NCBI GenBank assembly: GCA_019426215.1
Contig: CM033401.1
Span: 17,241,134-17,305,133 of the forward strand
DNA from: Buddleja alternifolia
Taxonomy: Eukaryota > Streptophyta > Magnoliopsida > Lamiales > Scrophulariaceae
DNA length: 64,000 bases
Direction: 5' to 3'
Shown: in pieces, positions 35,102 through 45,975 of the stretch
Numbering within the stretch: the first letter of the stretch is position 1
Layout: every line of letters starts with the position of its first letter
Notes under the pieces: generated by a model
Told to the model about the DNA's origin: nothing
What the model saw: the letters and a program-made list of their open reading frames with translations, nothing else
Databases searched by the model: none
Position numbers and translations under genes: made by a program

Positions 35102-35114
35102 AACTTAACACGAA
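35084..35114 (+). other. Unusual primer-site region: palindrome across the LTR border
   Basis: There is no TGG-starting tRNA primer site after the 5' LTR. GTTAAG-A-TTTGTT (35084..35096) is complementary to AACAAACTTAAC (35098..35109), straddling the LTR end at 35101. In addition CTTAACACGAA (35104..35114) is an exact 11-base complement of TTCGTGTTAAG within the LTR at 35013..35023. Self-priming or a non-standard tRNA fragment is possible (inference). Confidence 0.5.
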
Positions 35115-35153
35115 TTCTTCTTTGTTTCTCCACATCTTCGAAAATTCTGAAAA

Positions 35154-36257
35154 ATGGCAAACCGTGATGATATCGTTGCTGCTGATGCTCTTGACTTTGG
35201 CCTAGGTCCGGGAGCAGGCCTTGGTCTCGGCATTGGTTCCGGTTCAGGGCTGGGTCCTGCTTCCGGTTTTGGTTTCGGTTCCAGTTCAGGGCTGCGTCCT
35301 GCTTCCGGTTCTGGTTCAGGGCTGGGTCCTTTTTCCGTTTCTGGTTTTGGTTCTGGTGGGGGTGCCGGGTTAGGCTCCGGTTCAGGACTAGGTCCTGGTT
35401 CCGGTTCAGGCTCTCGTCCAGTCCCTCCATTTGCTCCAATGGCTAATATGATTATACCGGCGCATGCTGAAAAGCCGTCGAAATTCAGCGGGGCTGATTT
35501 CAAGAGGTGGCAACAAAAGATGTTGTTTTATCTCACGACTCTTAGCATGACAAGGTACTTAAGGAAAGATGCTCCCTATGTCCCGGAAGAGTCAACTGAT
35601 AGTCAACTGAGGATGGCATATGATGCCTGGATCAATGGTGATTTCCTTTGCAGGAATTACCTACTCAGTGGATTAAGTGATTCTCTTTACAGCGTATATA
35701 TTGAAGTAAAGAGTGCTAAAGGCCTCTGGGAGGCACTAGACAGGAAGTACAGAACTGAGGACGCCGGATTGAAGAAGTTCGTGGTCGCGAAGTTCTTAGA
35801 CTTCAAAATGGTGGACTCTAAGTCCGTAACGAGCCAAGTCCAAGAGCTTCAGATCATAATACATGAAGTTCACGCTGAAGGAATGACTCTAAGTGAATCC
35901 TTCCAAGTAGCTTTTGTTATAGAGAAGTTACCGCCCTCGTGGAAGGAGTTCAAGAACTACTTGAAACACAAGAGGAAGGATATGAGTCTCGAAGACTTAG
36001 TGGTCCGACTCAGAATAGAGGAGGACAATCGGGGCTCTGACAAGAAGCCTCAAGTGCAGGCGATGGCTAACTTTGTCCAAATTCTGGATGGCTCCAACCG
36101 GAAGAGAAAATTTCAGGGGAAACCCAAGGGAAATTCCCAGAAAAAGCAAACTAGGAAAGGAAAGATGAAACAGGACGGAGGTTGTTTCAACTGTGGCCGT
36201 CCGGGTCACTGGGCTAGAGACTGCAAAGAGCCCAAGAAAACCAAGTCTCAAGGGTAA
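35154..36257 (+). pseudogene. Copia 2 Gag
   Basis: 367 residues from the ATG at 35154 to TAA at 36255-36257. Residues about 15-95 are a Gly/Ser/Leu/Pro-rich low-complexity tract of GLGPGSGSG type. Residues about 105-290 match the UBN2-type copia gag ([17 protein letters not shown], then [14 protein letters not shown]). A CCHC zinc knuckle, [14 protein letters not shown], lies near residues 343-356. After the stop the same frame continues with a Gln/Asn-rich linker into the protease, so the stop could be a natural gag end or a nonsense change. The complementary-strand frame here (35105..35503) is only a shadow of the GC-rich repeat. Confidence 0.9.
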
Positions 36258-36935
36258 GGTTCTGGTCAGAACCAGAACAAAGGCAAGCGGGTTCAGAACC
36301 GGGCTCCGAACCAGGTTCACTTGGCTGTTGATGACGTCCAAGGCATCAACGAAATGATCGATGACCTGTCTGATAATCGGGTCCCACTTGATTTGTCTGA
36401 ACTCGATCTCACCGCTGTTGTATTCGAGACAAATCTGGTGGACAACCCGAGGGAATGGTTCATCGACACTGGAGCTACTCACCACATCTGTTCTGATAAG
36501 CAGGCGTTCTCATCATACTCTCCTTCTGATGGGCGAAGACTGTACATGGAAAACTCTGCCACTTCTCCGGTTCTAGGAATTGGTAAAGTGGTGCTGAAGA
36601 TGACATCCGGCAAAGAGCTGACTCTGACCAAGGTGCTACATGTTCCTGATATTCGCAAGAATCTGGTGTCAGGATCTGCCCTAGTGAAGAACGGGTTCAA
36701 GCTGGTGTTTGAGGCAGATAGGTTTTCTTTTACAAAGCGTGGAATTTATATTGGAAAAGGTTACCTCGAACAGGGCCTTTTTAAAATGAATGTAATGAAT
36801 GTTATTCGCGCTGTTGTAACCGAAATTGATGATAATAAAATTAGATCTTCTACTTACTTGCTTGAGTATTCAAATTTATGGCATGTTAGACTAGGACATG
36901 TGAATTTTAATACTATGCGAAGACTAATAAATTAA
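36258..36935 (+). pseudogene. Copia 2 protease and start of the pre-integrase domain
   Basis: The aspartic protease site is [14 protein letters not shown], at about 36457..36500. It is followed by the usual [17 protein letters not shown] stretch and then the pre-integrase motif [11 protein letters not shown]. The frame stops at TAA 36933-36935 within the pre-integrase zinc region and continues in the same frame. In an active element this protease would cut the polyprotein. Confidence 0.9.
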
Positions 36936-37382
36936 AATTTATTACACGCCTTCAAAGTAGACACTCAACACAAATGTGAGATATGTGTTGAAGCGAAACT
37001 AGTCAAACAACCATTTCCCTCTGCGGAAAGGAAATCCGCACCTCTGGAACTTATTCACAGTGATATCTGTGACTTAAAATTTGTGCAAATTAGAGGTGGG
37101 AAAAAGTATTTCATTACATTCATAGGTGATTGCACAAAATATTGTTATGTGTATTTACTTAAAAGTAAAGACGAAGCGCTTGGAGCGTTTACGCATTATA
37201 AAACTGAAGTTGAGAATCAACTTGGGAAAAACATAAAAGTTATCTGAAGTGATAGAGGTGGAGAATATGGAGCGCCATTTGATGAATTCTGTATCAATTC
37301 TGGAATTATTCATCAAACGACGGCACCATACTCACCTTAATCAAATGGTGGTGCTGAACGCAAAAATTGCACTCTCAAAGAA
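36936..37382 (+). pseudogene. Copia 2 integrase core
   Basis: In the same frame I read CEICVEAKLVKQPF (zinc-binding Cys pair), HSDIC (first catalytic Asp), FITFIGDCTKYCYVY (the usual FIDDYSRY position, with the second D of that pair kept), SDRGGEY (second catalytic Asp) and SNGGAERKN (catalytic Glu). TGA at 37245-37247 (VI*SDRGG) and TAA at 37338-37340 (SP*SNGG) interrupt it. The second is consistent with CAA to TAA and the first with CGA to TGA. Confidence 0.88.
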
Positions 37383-38897
37383 ATGATGAATGCGATGTTG
37401 ATAAATTCTGGATTACCTCAGAATTTGTGGGGGGAGGCGATCCTCTCTGCCAATTATATACTTAATAAAATTCCCCACAAAAGTAGGAGTGAGACTCTGT
37501 ACGAACTCTGGAAAGGTCACAAACCTTCATATAAGTACCTCAAAGTGTGGGCGTGTTTGGCCAAGGTAGAAGTACCCAAACCCAAACAAGTTAAGATAGG
37601 GCCTAAAACTATTAATTGTATATTTATCGGCTATGCACTTAATAGTAGTGCCTATCGATTTTTGGTACATAAATCTGAAATTTCTGAGATTCATGAAGGT
37701 ACTATCATGGAATCTAGAAATGCTTCTTTCTTTGAGGATATCTTTCCAAATAAGGAAAGAACTGAAGAAAATCCTCTTAAAAGAACTTTGGATGAGTCTA
37801 CGAGTAGTTCTAATCCTGGGGACGAAGAACCACGTCGCAGCAAAAGGGCAAGAGTTCCAAAATCATTTGGTCCCGATTTTGTATCGTATACATTAGAAGG
37901 GGAGCCAAGAACAATCAAGGAAGCTATGTCCGGTCCAGATGCTCAACTCTGGAAAGAGGCTATCAATAGTGAAATTGAGTCTATTTTACACAACCATACC
38001 TGGGAGTTGGTTGATCTTCCGAAGGGAAGTAAGCCTTTAGGCTGTAAATGGATTCTAAAGAGAAAATATAAGACTGATGGATCTATTGATAAGTATAAGG
38101 CCCGTCTGGTAGTCAAAGGATACCGACAAACGGAGGGTCTTGATTTCTTCGATACTTATTCTCCGGTAACGAGAATAACATCCATAAGATTATTCATCGC
38201 TATTGCCGCTTTGCATAACCTTGAGATACATCAAATGGATGTTAAGACTGCGTTTCTGAACGGAGAATTAGATGAAGAAATATATATGGAACAACCCGAG
38301 GGGTATGTTGCTCCTGGACAGGAGAAAAAGGTATGTAAACTTGTAAAGTCCTTGTATGGACCTAAACAAGCGCCAAAGCAGTGGCATGAAAAATTTGATA
38401 ACACTATGTTGTCAAATGGTTTCAAGATAAACGAGTGTGACAAATGCGTGTATGTTAGACAAACACATAACGCATATGTTGTTGTATGTCTCTATGTCGA
38501 TGACATGCTAATTATAGGTAGTAATCATGAAATCATCATGAATACTAAAGGAATGTTAAAGAAGAACTTTGACATGAAAGATATGGGGTTGGCAGATGTT
38601 ATACTTGGGATTAAAATCTTAAGAACATCTGAAGGAATCATACTGTCACAGTCTCATTATGTTGAGACAATTCTGGAAAAATTCCTTCCCAGTGACAATT
38701 CGATTGTTAAGACGCCAGTAGATATGAGCGCCAACTTACGTAAGAACTATGGCGAACCCGTATCGCAGTTAGAGTATGCTAGGGTCATTGGAAGTTTGAT
38801 GTATATCATGAACTGTACCCGCCCTGATCTAGCTTACTCTATGAGCAAGTTGAGTAGGTTCACGAGTAATCCTAGTTTAGACCATTGGAAGGCCTAA
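37383..38897 (+). pseudogene. Copia 2 integrase C-terminal part and reverse transcriptase
   Basis: A 504-codon open stretch: integrase tail (LWGEAILSANYILNKIPHKS), a variable linker with RRSKRARVPKSFG, then the copia reverse transcriptase with GCKWILKRKYKTDGSIDKYKARLV, TAFLNGEL, YGPKQAPKQWHEKF and catalytic YVDDMLIIG. Both catalytic Asp residues are kept. It ends at TAA 38895-38897, where the expected frame continues into RNase H. Confidence 0.93.
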
Positions 38898-39257
38898 ACT
38901 AGAGTACTTAAGTACTTAAAGCACACAAAGAGCTTTGGATTACACTACTTAAGATATCCAGCTGTAATTGAAGGATACAGCGACGCGAATTGGATATCAG
39001 ACACAAATGACTCTAAGTCCACGAGTGGGTACATTTTTACCATCGATGGTGGAGCAGTGTCGTGGAAATCATCTAAGCAAACTTGCATAGCCTGATCCAC
39101 AATGGAATCAGAATTCATTGCTTTAGACAAAGCTGGTGAAGAAGCTGAGTGGCTACGAAATTTCTTAGAAGATGTTCCCTGCTGGGAAAAACTAGTGCCA
39201 CCTATCTTAATTCATTGCGACTGTCAGTCTGCAATTGGTAGGGCTCAAAATAGTATA

Positions 39258-39292
<35 letters not shown>

Positions 39293-39443
39293 CAATACCA
39301 TTAAACAATTGATCTCTAACGGAATAATTTCCATTGATTATGTGAAATCAAAGGAGAATATTGCAAATCCTTTGACGAAAGGATTGTCTAGAGATCAAGT
39401 AGAATACCTATCAAGAGGAATGCGTTTAAAGTCTACAAATTAA
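38898..39443 (+). pseudogene. Copia 2 RNase H and polyprotein C-terminus
   Basis: The same frame shows [20 protein letters not shown], a TGA at 39093-39095 directly before STMESEFIALDKAGEEAEWL, then HCDCQSAIGRA, RHIRRRHNTIKQLI and NPLTKGLSRDQV. It ends at a natural TAA near 39441. From here to the purine tract (39444..40005) there is only untranslated 3' sequence. Confidence 0.9.
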
Positions 39444-40005
39444 AGAATGGACACAGAGGTAACCCAACCATGTTGACTGGAGATCCCAAGATCTTGGTTC
39501 AATGGGACAACTAAGCTGTGAATATTCAGCAAGGCACTTAAGAGTTTAATTCACATAAACTCTAAACCCATTGCCTAAGATAAAGAAGTGTAACCTGCAA
39601 GTTGTAGCAAAGATTAAGCTGGGCTTTTAATGATTCTTACACTGTCTAAATGAAGTGGAGTATTGCAGGATACTCTTAAATTAGGAAGTCACCTATGTAA
39701 GTATGAGGTGTAGGCCGCCTCAACATTGAGGAAAAAAAATGTAAACACTACTGAAACCAAGAGAAGGTGCCACGGCCAAAATGGACCCAACCGTGAGAAC
39801 TGAAAAACTGCTGAAAGTTTATTATGTGAATATCGTTGTCTGGGTTTACACGAACGGCTAACCAATTCAAGACATCACGTTCATTGGGTAGTCTAGTAAA
39901 TCCGATGATATTTCACTAAGAAAGGTTCAAAGCCAAAACTACCTCTTCTGATGTGATAAACTTTCAATCGAAATCTCAAGAACATGCATTGCATTAATTT
40001 CATTC

Positions 40006-40016
40006 GTGTGGGGGAT
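40006..40016 (+). other. Polypurine tract of copia 2
   Basis: GTGTGGGGGAT directly before the 3' LTR start TGTTGGATAAAAATG. Confidence 0.8.
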
Positions 40017-40159
40017 TGTTGGATAAAAATGAGTTTTTAACAAAGTGTGGTTCCACCACTTTTGTGTACGAAATTCGAACACCGTAAGTATCCGGGATAC
40101 AAAAGATTATTGTATAATCTTAATCTACTTTCCGAGAAGATGAGATTAGCATTTCGAAT

Positions 40160-41443
40160 TGACACACAAAATCCTAGCAAGTGTACTAGGTCGTGCAAGT
40201 AATATAGTGGATGTAAGTCCGGATTATCGTACCCTAGAGACAATTGTATTTAAGTACTGAAATTACTGTGTTATCTAATTCTAAGTTAAATCAAGAGATA
40301 AAGATATGAATTATGAATTAAAATACTAAATAACAATTACCAACTAATGAGAGAAATCAACTTTGAATTAAATCAATGAGAAAAGTAATTAAGGCACATG
40401 ATTAAACCAATTATTCAATTTGACTATGATTCTATCTTACCGGATTATTAGATTGATTAGGTTAAGGCGAAATTCCCTAAATCACTTACTATCCAATCTC
40501 TTGGTATAACAATTCTATTTTCATTAACGATTTCTATATCTCTATATGAAATTCGAATTAATGAAAACGCATTACAAAGATTCATTGAATTTCCTGTTTT
40601 CACGGAAAGCACACACAAGGAAATCGAATCTATCTCTAGTCAATTTTACGTGTGGTGTTTAATACCTTGATGCATCCCTAGTTTATCTCCTCTCGGTCTC
40701 AAAACTAAGCACAAATTCATACAATTGATAGCTAAGCAATCATAAGCATTAAGAACAAATATTAAACACATAACCCAAAACAAATTTAATCCGTAAAAAT
40801 AATACTCATAAATCAAACATAGTAATTGGATTTCACATGGCCTCAATCAAAGGGAAATTAAGTCATAATCGTAAAAGAAAAGAGATAATTCATCTTGAAA
40901 GACATGTTCAATGAAAACAAATCTAAAAACATGAAATTAAAACTCCCTAATAACGTTTCTTGATAGATCTTGCTTGAATTCTCCGTCTTCGTAGACAAAG
41001 ATGGAGTATCCTCGCGTTCTTCTTCTTCCCCAGACTTCTCTCAACCCTTTTGGTGTGTTTCAAAGTGTCAAACCCTCAAAAGTGGGCAAAAGTCCCGAAT
41101 TTTGACCTAATAACGCGTATTTATAGATGCTGAAATCGGCCCTTAGCCGCGGCTAAAACCAGTTGTTCACGTTTTTTTGTCTATTTTAGCCTTGGTAACT
41201 TCATATCTTCAAAGTACAAAGCTTCCTTCATGATCACCATGGCTAAGGGTCTTCATAGGCGTGGCTAAAGGAGTATTTTGAGAACTTCTTTGATCTTTTC
41301 ATTCATTTTTGCTCCAATTCTCAAATAACCTATAAAAACACAACCAATCACAAAATCAAAGCATATGTGGCATAAATACACTCAAGAACTCATCAAAATA
41401 CTAGAAAAGAGGCGCCTAAAAGGCATAGAATACGAGCTTATCA
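40160..41443 (-). repeat. 3' LTR of the nested element
   Basis: 1284 bp. It is nearly identical to 44722..45975 except for about 30 extra bases near 40378. It carries the palindrome TTAGCCGCGGCTAAA at about 41140 and relatives near 41240-41270. Confidence 0.92.
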
Positions 41444-41454
41444 ACACCCCCAAA
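41444..41454 (-). other. Polypurine tract of the nested element
   Basis: The minus strand reads TTTGGGGGTGT directly before the LTR. Similar CCCCCAAACTT phrases recur at about 41950 and 42772. Confidence 0.7.
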
Positions 41455-43646
41455 CTTGAGTTTGATCGTCCTCGAGCAAAGAAATTAAAGCAAACACATA
41501 AGCTCGTATTTTACAACTAATACACAAAGGCAAGATAAATACCTTAGAACAAGACTTATGAAGAATCACTTATTCATCAAAAACATTCAAATTCACATGC
41601 CTCAAAATTTCTGCAACATATCTCAAATCATGAACACCCACGTTCCTCATATGTCTAGAATCCACATTAAACAAGATTATGCAAACAAATCAAACTCATT
41701 AACACAAACCAACTTTGAAAATATAACTTATTCGAATGCACAATACGCGATAACCATGATCAAAAGGTCTTTCCGGCTTGTAATGTAAGGCTCGGATGTT
41801 GGCTTGGTATGGAAATATATGGAAGAAAGTGACTAAGGGTTTAGAGAGCTTAAAACTCAATATCCTCAAGCTACACTCCCCAACTACGCATCATACTCAA
41901 AATTCTCACCACTTTCTTGTCTTTTTTTTTTTTTTTTCCAAACTCACAACCCCCAAACTTATTTCTTGTTGAACTTGGGTTGTGTACGAGTTACAATACC
42001 TAATCGAAATTTTTTTCCAACTATTTTTTCTTTTCTTTTCCTCTGTTTTTTTTTTATTCTTCTCCTTTCTCTTTTCTTTACTTTTTTTTCCGACTATTTT
42101 GGCTCAACTATATTCAAGTGCTTCTCACATCCTTATCTTTCATCTAGTATACCTCAAAATTTTCATCAATTCTCAAAATCAACCAACATCAACCTCCTTA
42201 CCCTTTTGTGCTCAACACAATAAAATACACACCCAAACATTGCTAAAAGAATACCGAATTGTAAGCTCTCATAACCGGGTGATTAGCTTTGTTTTTCTTT
42301 TAGGCTAACTGGTAGATGATGTGGTTTACGAACAAAAAGCGAATGGTGGTCTATGGTGTGCTTAACACACCCCATTCTTATCAATAAGGCTCAAATAAAG
42401 GTTCTAGAGACAATGAGTATACTGCAAGCTAACATATGGCTTAAGACAAATCAAAAATGGCCTAAATCATATCATGGTCATGCAATATCAATGCATTCTT
42501 CAAAATTAAACAAACGTAGAAAGTTCATGCCTCGAGTCCTCAAAATTTACATAAGCTTGACTAAAAAGGATATCAAGACACAGAAAAGCATGTTGATCAC
42601 AGAGAAAAGAATTGGATGCTAAAAACAAATGAGACAGCAAAATCATCAAGCTTCATCAGAAAAATGACAGTTTATTAGAATTATTCAAGGCATTTTCACT
42701 TGCACATATGTGTATAAATTGCATCAATTTCTGGGCATATCAAAAAATTATCATGCATAACATGTATCCACCCCCAAACTTAATTAGCGCATTGTCCTCA
42801 ATGAGCCAAATGATGGAAAATAAAAGTAACTAGGGGAAAGAATACTGCCCTGATCAGAGATTGAGGTCGAAAAGTCCATATAGAATTCCAGACAGAAAGT
42901 GCATAGGAGCTAACGACAATCACTCGCGAAGCTGGAGAATAGGTGTGACCTAAACACATAAACAAAAGAAACCAAAAAATAGAGACAAACACGTGTAATT
43001 AGGAGATAAAATTCATGACATGTTCTTCAAAAGCGAAAAAGAAAAACAGAAACTACAAACAAAACAAAAGTCTTAGGAAAGCAGAACAATTTTTTTTCTC
43101 ACTAAAATTGCCATTTAGCCGTGGCTAAAATCATGGGTAGCCGCGGCTACCAGGACAGAATGGGTTCAAAATTTCAGCCGTGGCTATGGTGTTTGGTAGC
43201 CGCGGCTAAATTTACCTGGGAGCAAATTTTTTTTAGAAAAATCGTGATTTTTCGACTAAGCCATGGCTAAGATGACAGCGAGCCGTGGTGATAAAAACAG
43301 AGGCTATTCATAAAATGTGAGAATTCTTAGCCCTGGCTAAAATACCTGGAAGTAGAGATAACAAAAATCAAAATTTTAAATGTAAGCCACGGCTAAAATG
43401 ATATAACACCACAACCAAAATACCGAACACCAAAGCTAAATTTTTCTTGAGCGTGTAAGGAACGTCGTTGTTCTTCTCGACTGTCTCTCTTGTATGGATT
43501 GCATAAACCTAAGACACGAAAACAAACTAAAAGAGAACAAAAGACTCAACTAAATCAAAACAAAAGAAATAAAAGAAAACGATAAACATGGGTTGCCTCC
43601 CAAGAAGCGCTTGTTTTAAGTCATTAGCTCGACTCCCTTGCACTGC
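41455..43646. other. Non-coding internal region of the nested element
   Basis: About 2.2 kb without credible coding sequence, with T-rich pyrimidine runs (41918..41939; 42008..42090). On the minus strand, just 3' of the gag-like frame, is the phrase CTTGGGAGGCAACCCATG (about 43587..43604), which I associate with Tat-type plant elements. Confidence 0.5.
43110..43400. repeat. Cluster of TAGCCGCGGCTA-type palindromes
   Basis: At least eight copies of a palindromic motif related to TTTAGCCGCGGCTAAA (TAGCCGTGGCTAAA, GTAGCCGCGGCTAC, AAGCCATGGCTAAG and others) in about 300 bp. The same motif lies in both LTRs of this element. Variants mostly differ by C/T or G/A changes. Confidence 0.75.
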
Positions 43647-44600
43647 TCATGGTGGATCATAAGGAGCAATGCCAACTTTGTATGGACGAATCTTTTTGTG
43701 CTTTTTCCAGTTGCGTAGAGGCTTCTCCCCTCCAATCTCTATCACACAACCTAAAAGAATTAGAAGTGAGCATAAGGTCTCTTTCAAAAATACATAATTG
43801 AAGTGTGAAGATGAAAGTTTAATTGGAAGTGAGAAAGAATCATCAATGGATGATTGCAACTCATATGTGGCTGTCCCATACTCCCATAGACTTTGTTTTG
43901 ACAACTCAAATGGTGGTACATCCAAGTGATTTATATATCCTCTGATTTTCTCATTCTCGTCCGTAGTATCACTTGGGTTCTCAAAATATGCATCGTATGG
44001 ATCACTAGAGTTGTAAACCTTGACTTCAACCTCCTCCACTCTGTCTCTCTGGTTATTGATACAATTTTGTAAGAATTCGAGAGATATGGTGGTAGATGGT
44101 GTTTGGTTCTTGAAGATTTCTAATGTCTTTTCTTGGTCATCTGATGGGATGGATTTCGGAGAATCGGTGCTGAATTGTGAGTCCTTTAGTGATGTTGCTT
44201 CTGGAGCCTCATCATTCTCTTCTGTGTTAATATACGTGGTGGCTGATGACTTCTCTGCTAATAAGTTGGATATTTGATTCAGTTGTGCTTGGACGTTCAT
44301 GATGCATGTTTCTATGTTTTGACTCCGCTCATCTAGTCGTGATATCATAGTGTCATTTTGCTTCATCCATTGGATCATCAGCTCTTCAAAACTCGAGATC
44401 ATATCATATTGCTGATATGTTGGCGAAGCTCTCATTGCAAAATAACTCAATGGCAAGTCCTACTGATTTCTCCATCCTTGCTGACAGTAGTCACTCTGAT
44501 GAACGCCTCCACACCACGAACATAAATCTTGCACTTGACTCCCATAGGCTCCTACATTCCATCCTTGTTGTGACCAATAAAAGTTATTATTATTATTCAT
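43647..44600 (-). pseudogene. Gag-like protein of the nested element
   Basis: From the ATG at 44598-44600 (MNNNNNFYWSQQGW) the frame shows a single zinc-knuckle-like CSWCGGVHQSDYC, an in-frame TAG at 44460-44462, then an acidic, Ser/Thr-rich region with a helical stretch (SRLDERSQNIETCIMNVQ). It ends KVGIAPYDPP before a stop at 43647. The truncated gag C-terminal type is familiar from non-autonomous relatives of Ty3/gypsy Tat elements (family recollection). No capsid-like domain is visible upstream. Confidence 0.65.
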
Positions 44601-44699
44601 CTCTTCAAGAATAAAAATAAAAAAACTAAATATAAAATAAAAAAAAAGACTTAAGCGTAGAACAGATAAAAGAATCTCAATATTAAATAAACAATTGTC

Positions 44700-44714
44700 T
44701 CCGGCAACGGCGCC
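44700..44714 (-). other. Primer binding site of the nested element (tRNA-Asp)
   Basis: The minus strand reads TGGCGCCGTTGCCGGA a few bases inside the 5' LTR. It is complementary to the 3' end of plant aspartate tRNA, as used by many Ty3/gypsy elements, and differs from the copia-type sites elsewhere in the window. Confidence 0.85.
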
Positions 44715-44721
44715 AAAAACT

Positions 44722-45975
44722 TGACACACAAAATCCTAGCAAGTGTACTAGGTCGTGCAAGTAATATAGTGGATGTAAGTCCGGATTATCGTACCCTAGA
44801 GACAATTGTATTTAAGTACTGAAATTACTGTGTTATCTAATTCTAAGTTAAATCAAGAGATAAAGATATGAATTATGAATTAAAATACTAAATAACAATT
44901 ACCAACTAATGAGAGAAATCAACTTTGAATTAAATCAACCAATTATTCAATTTGACTATGATTCTATCTTACCGGATTATTAGATTGATTAGGTTAAGGC
45001 GAAATTCCCTAAATTACTTAATATCCAATTTCTTGGTATAACAATTCTATTTTCATTAACGATTTCTATATCTCTATATGAAATTCGAATTAATGAAAAC
45101 GCATTACAAAGATTCATGGAATTTCCCGTTTTCACAGAAAGCACACACAAGGAAATCGAATCTATCTCTAGTCAATTTTACGTTGTGGTGTTTAATACCT
45201 TGATGCATCCCTAGTTTATCTCCTCTCGGTCTCAAAACTAAGCACAAATTCATACAATTGGTAGCTAAGCAATCATAAGCATTAAGAACAAATATTAAAC
45301 ATATAACCCAAAATAAATTTAATCCGTAAAAATAATACTCATAAATCAAATATAGTAATTGGATTTCACATGGCCTCAATCAAAGGGAAATTAAGTCATA
45401 ATCGTAAAAGAAAAGAGATAATTCATCTTGAAAGACATGTTCAATGAAAACAAATCTAAAAGCATGAAATTAAAACTCCCTAATAACGTTTCTTGATAGA
45501 TTTTGCTTGAATTCTCCGTCTTCGTAGACAAAGATGGAGTATCCTCGCGTTCTTCTTCTTCCTCAGACTTCTCTCAACCCTCTTGGTGTGTTTCAAAGTG
45601 TCAAACCCTCAAAAGTGGGCAAAAGTCCCGAATTTTGACCTAATAACGCGTATTTATAGATGCTGAAATCGGCCCTTAGCCGCGGCTAAAATCTGTTGTT
45701 TACGTTTTTTTGCCTATTTTAGCCTTGGTAACTTCATATCTTCAAAGTACAAAGGTTCCTTCATGATCACCATGGCTAAGGGTCTTCATAGCCGTGGCTA
45801 AAGGAGTATTTTGAGAACTTTGTTGATCTTTTCATTCATTTTTGCTCCAATTCTCAAATAACCTATAAAAATACAACCAATCACAAAATCAAAGCATATG
45901 TGGCATAAATACACTCAAGAACTCATCAAAATACAAGAAAAGAGACGCCTAAAAGCGTAAAATACGAGCTTATCA
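44722..45975 (-). repeat. 5' LTR of the nested element
   Basis: 1254 bp, the partner of 40160..41443. It holds the same TTAGCCGCGGCTAAA palindrome at about 45676. Confidence 0.92.

Larger units (their letters stand above)
40160..45975 (-). mobile_element. Nested non-autonomous LTR retrotransposon (LARD-like)
   Basis: LTRs 40160..41443 and 44722..45975 start TGACACACAAAATCC and end GAGCTTATCA. A duplication CGAAT (40155..40159; 45976..45980) matches the interrupted copia LTR. On the minus strand a tRNA-Asp primer site follows the right LTR and a purine tract precedes the left one. The internal 3.3 kb encodes only a degenerate gag-like protein. No pol is present, so it would depend on proteins of another, probably Ty3/gypsy, element. 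It is younger than copia 2. Confidence 0.93.

Noticed and set aside
35105..35503. Pro/Glu-rich 132-codon and Asn/Gln-rich 125-codon minus-strand frames
   Set aside because: They are the complement of the Gly-rich gag head; repeat composition keeps the frames open.
40646..40846. Repeated small frame at 40646..40846 and 45104..45379
   Set aside because: It is the same LTR sequence twice, not a gene.
41966..42308. Phe/Leu-rich short frames
   Set aside because: They come from a pyrimidine-rich run in the non-coding part of the nested element.
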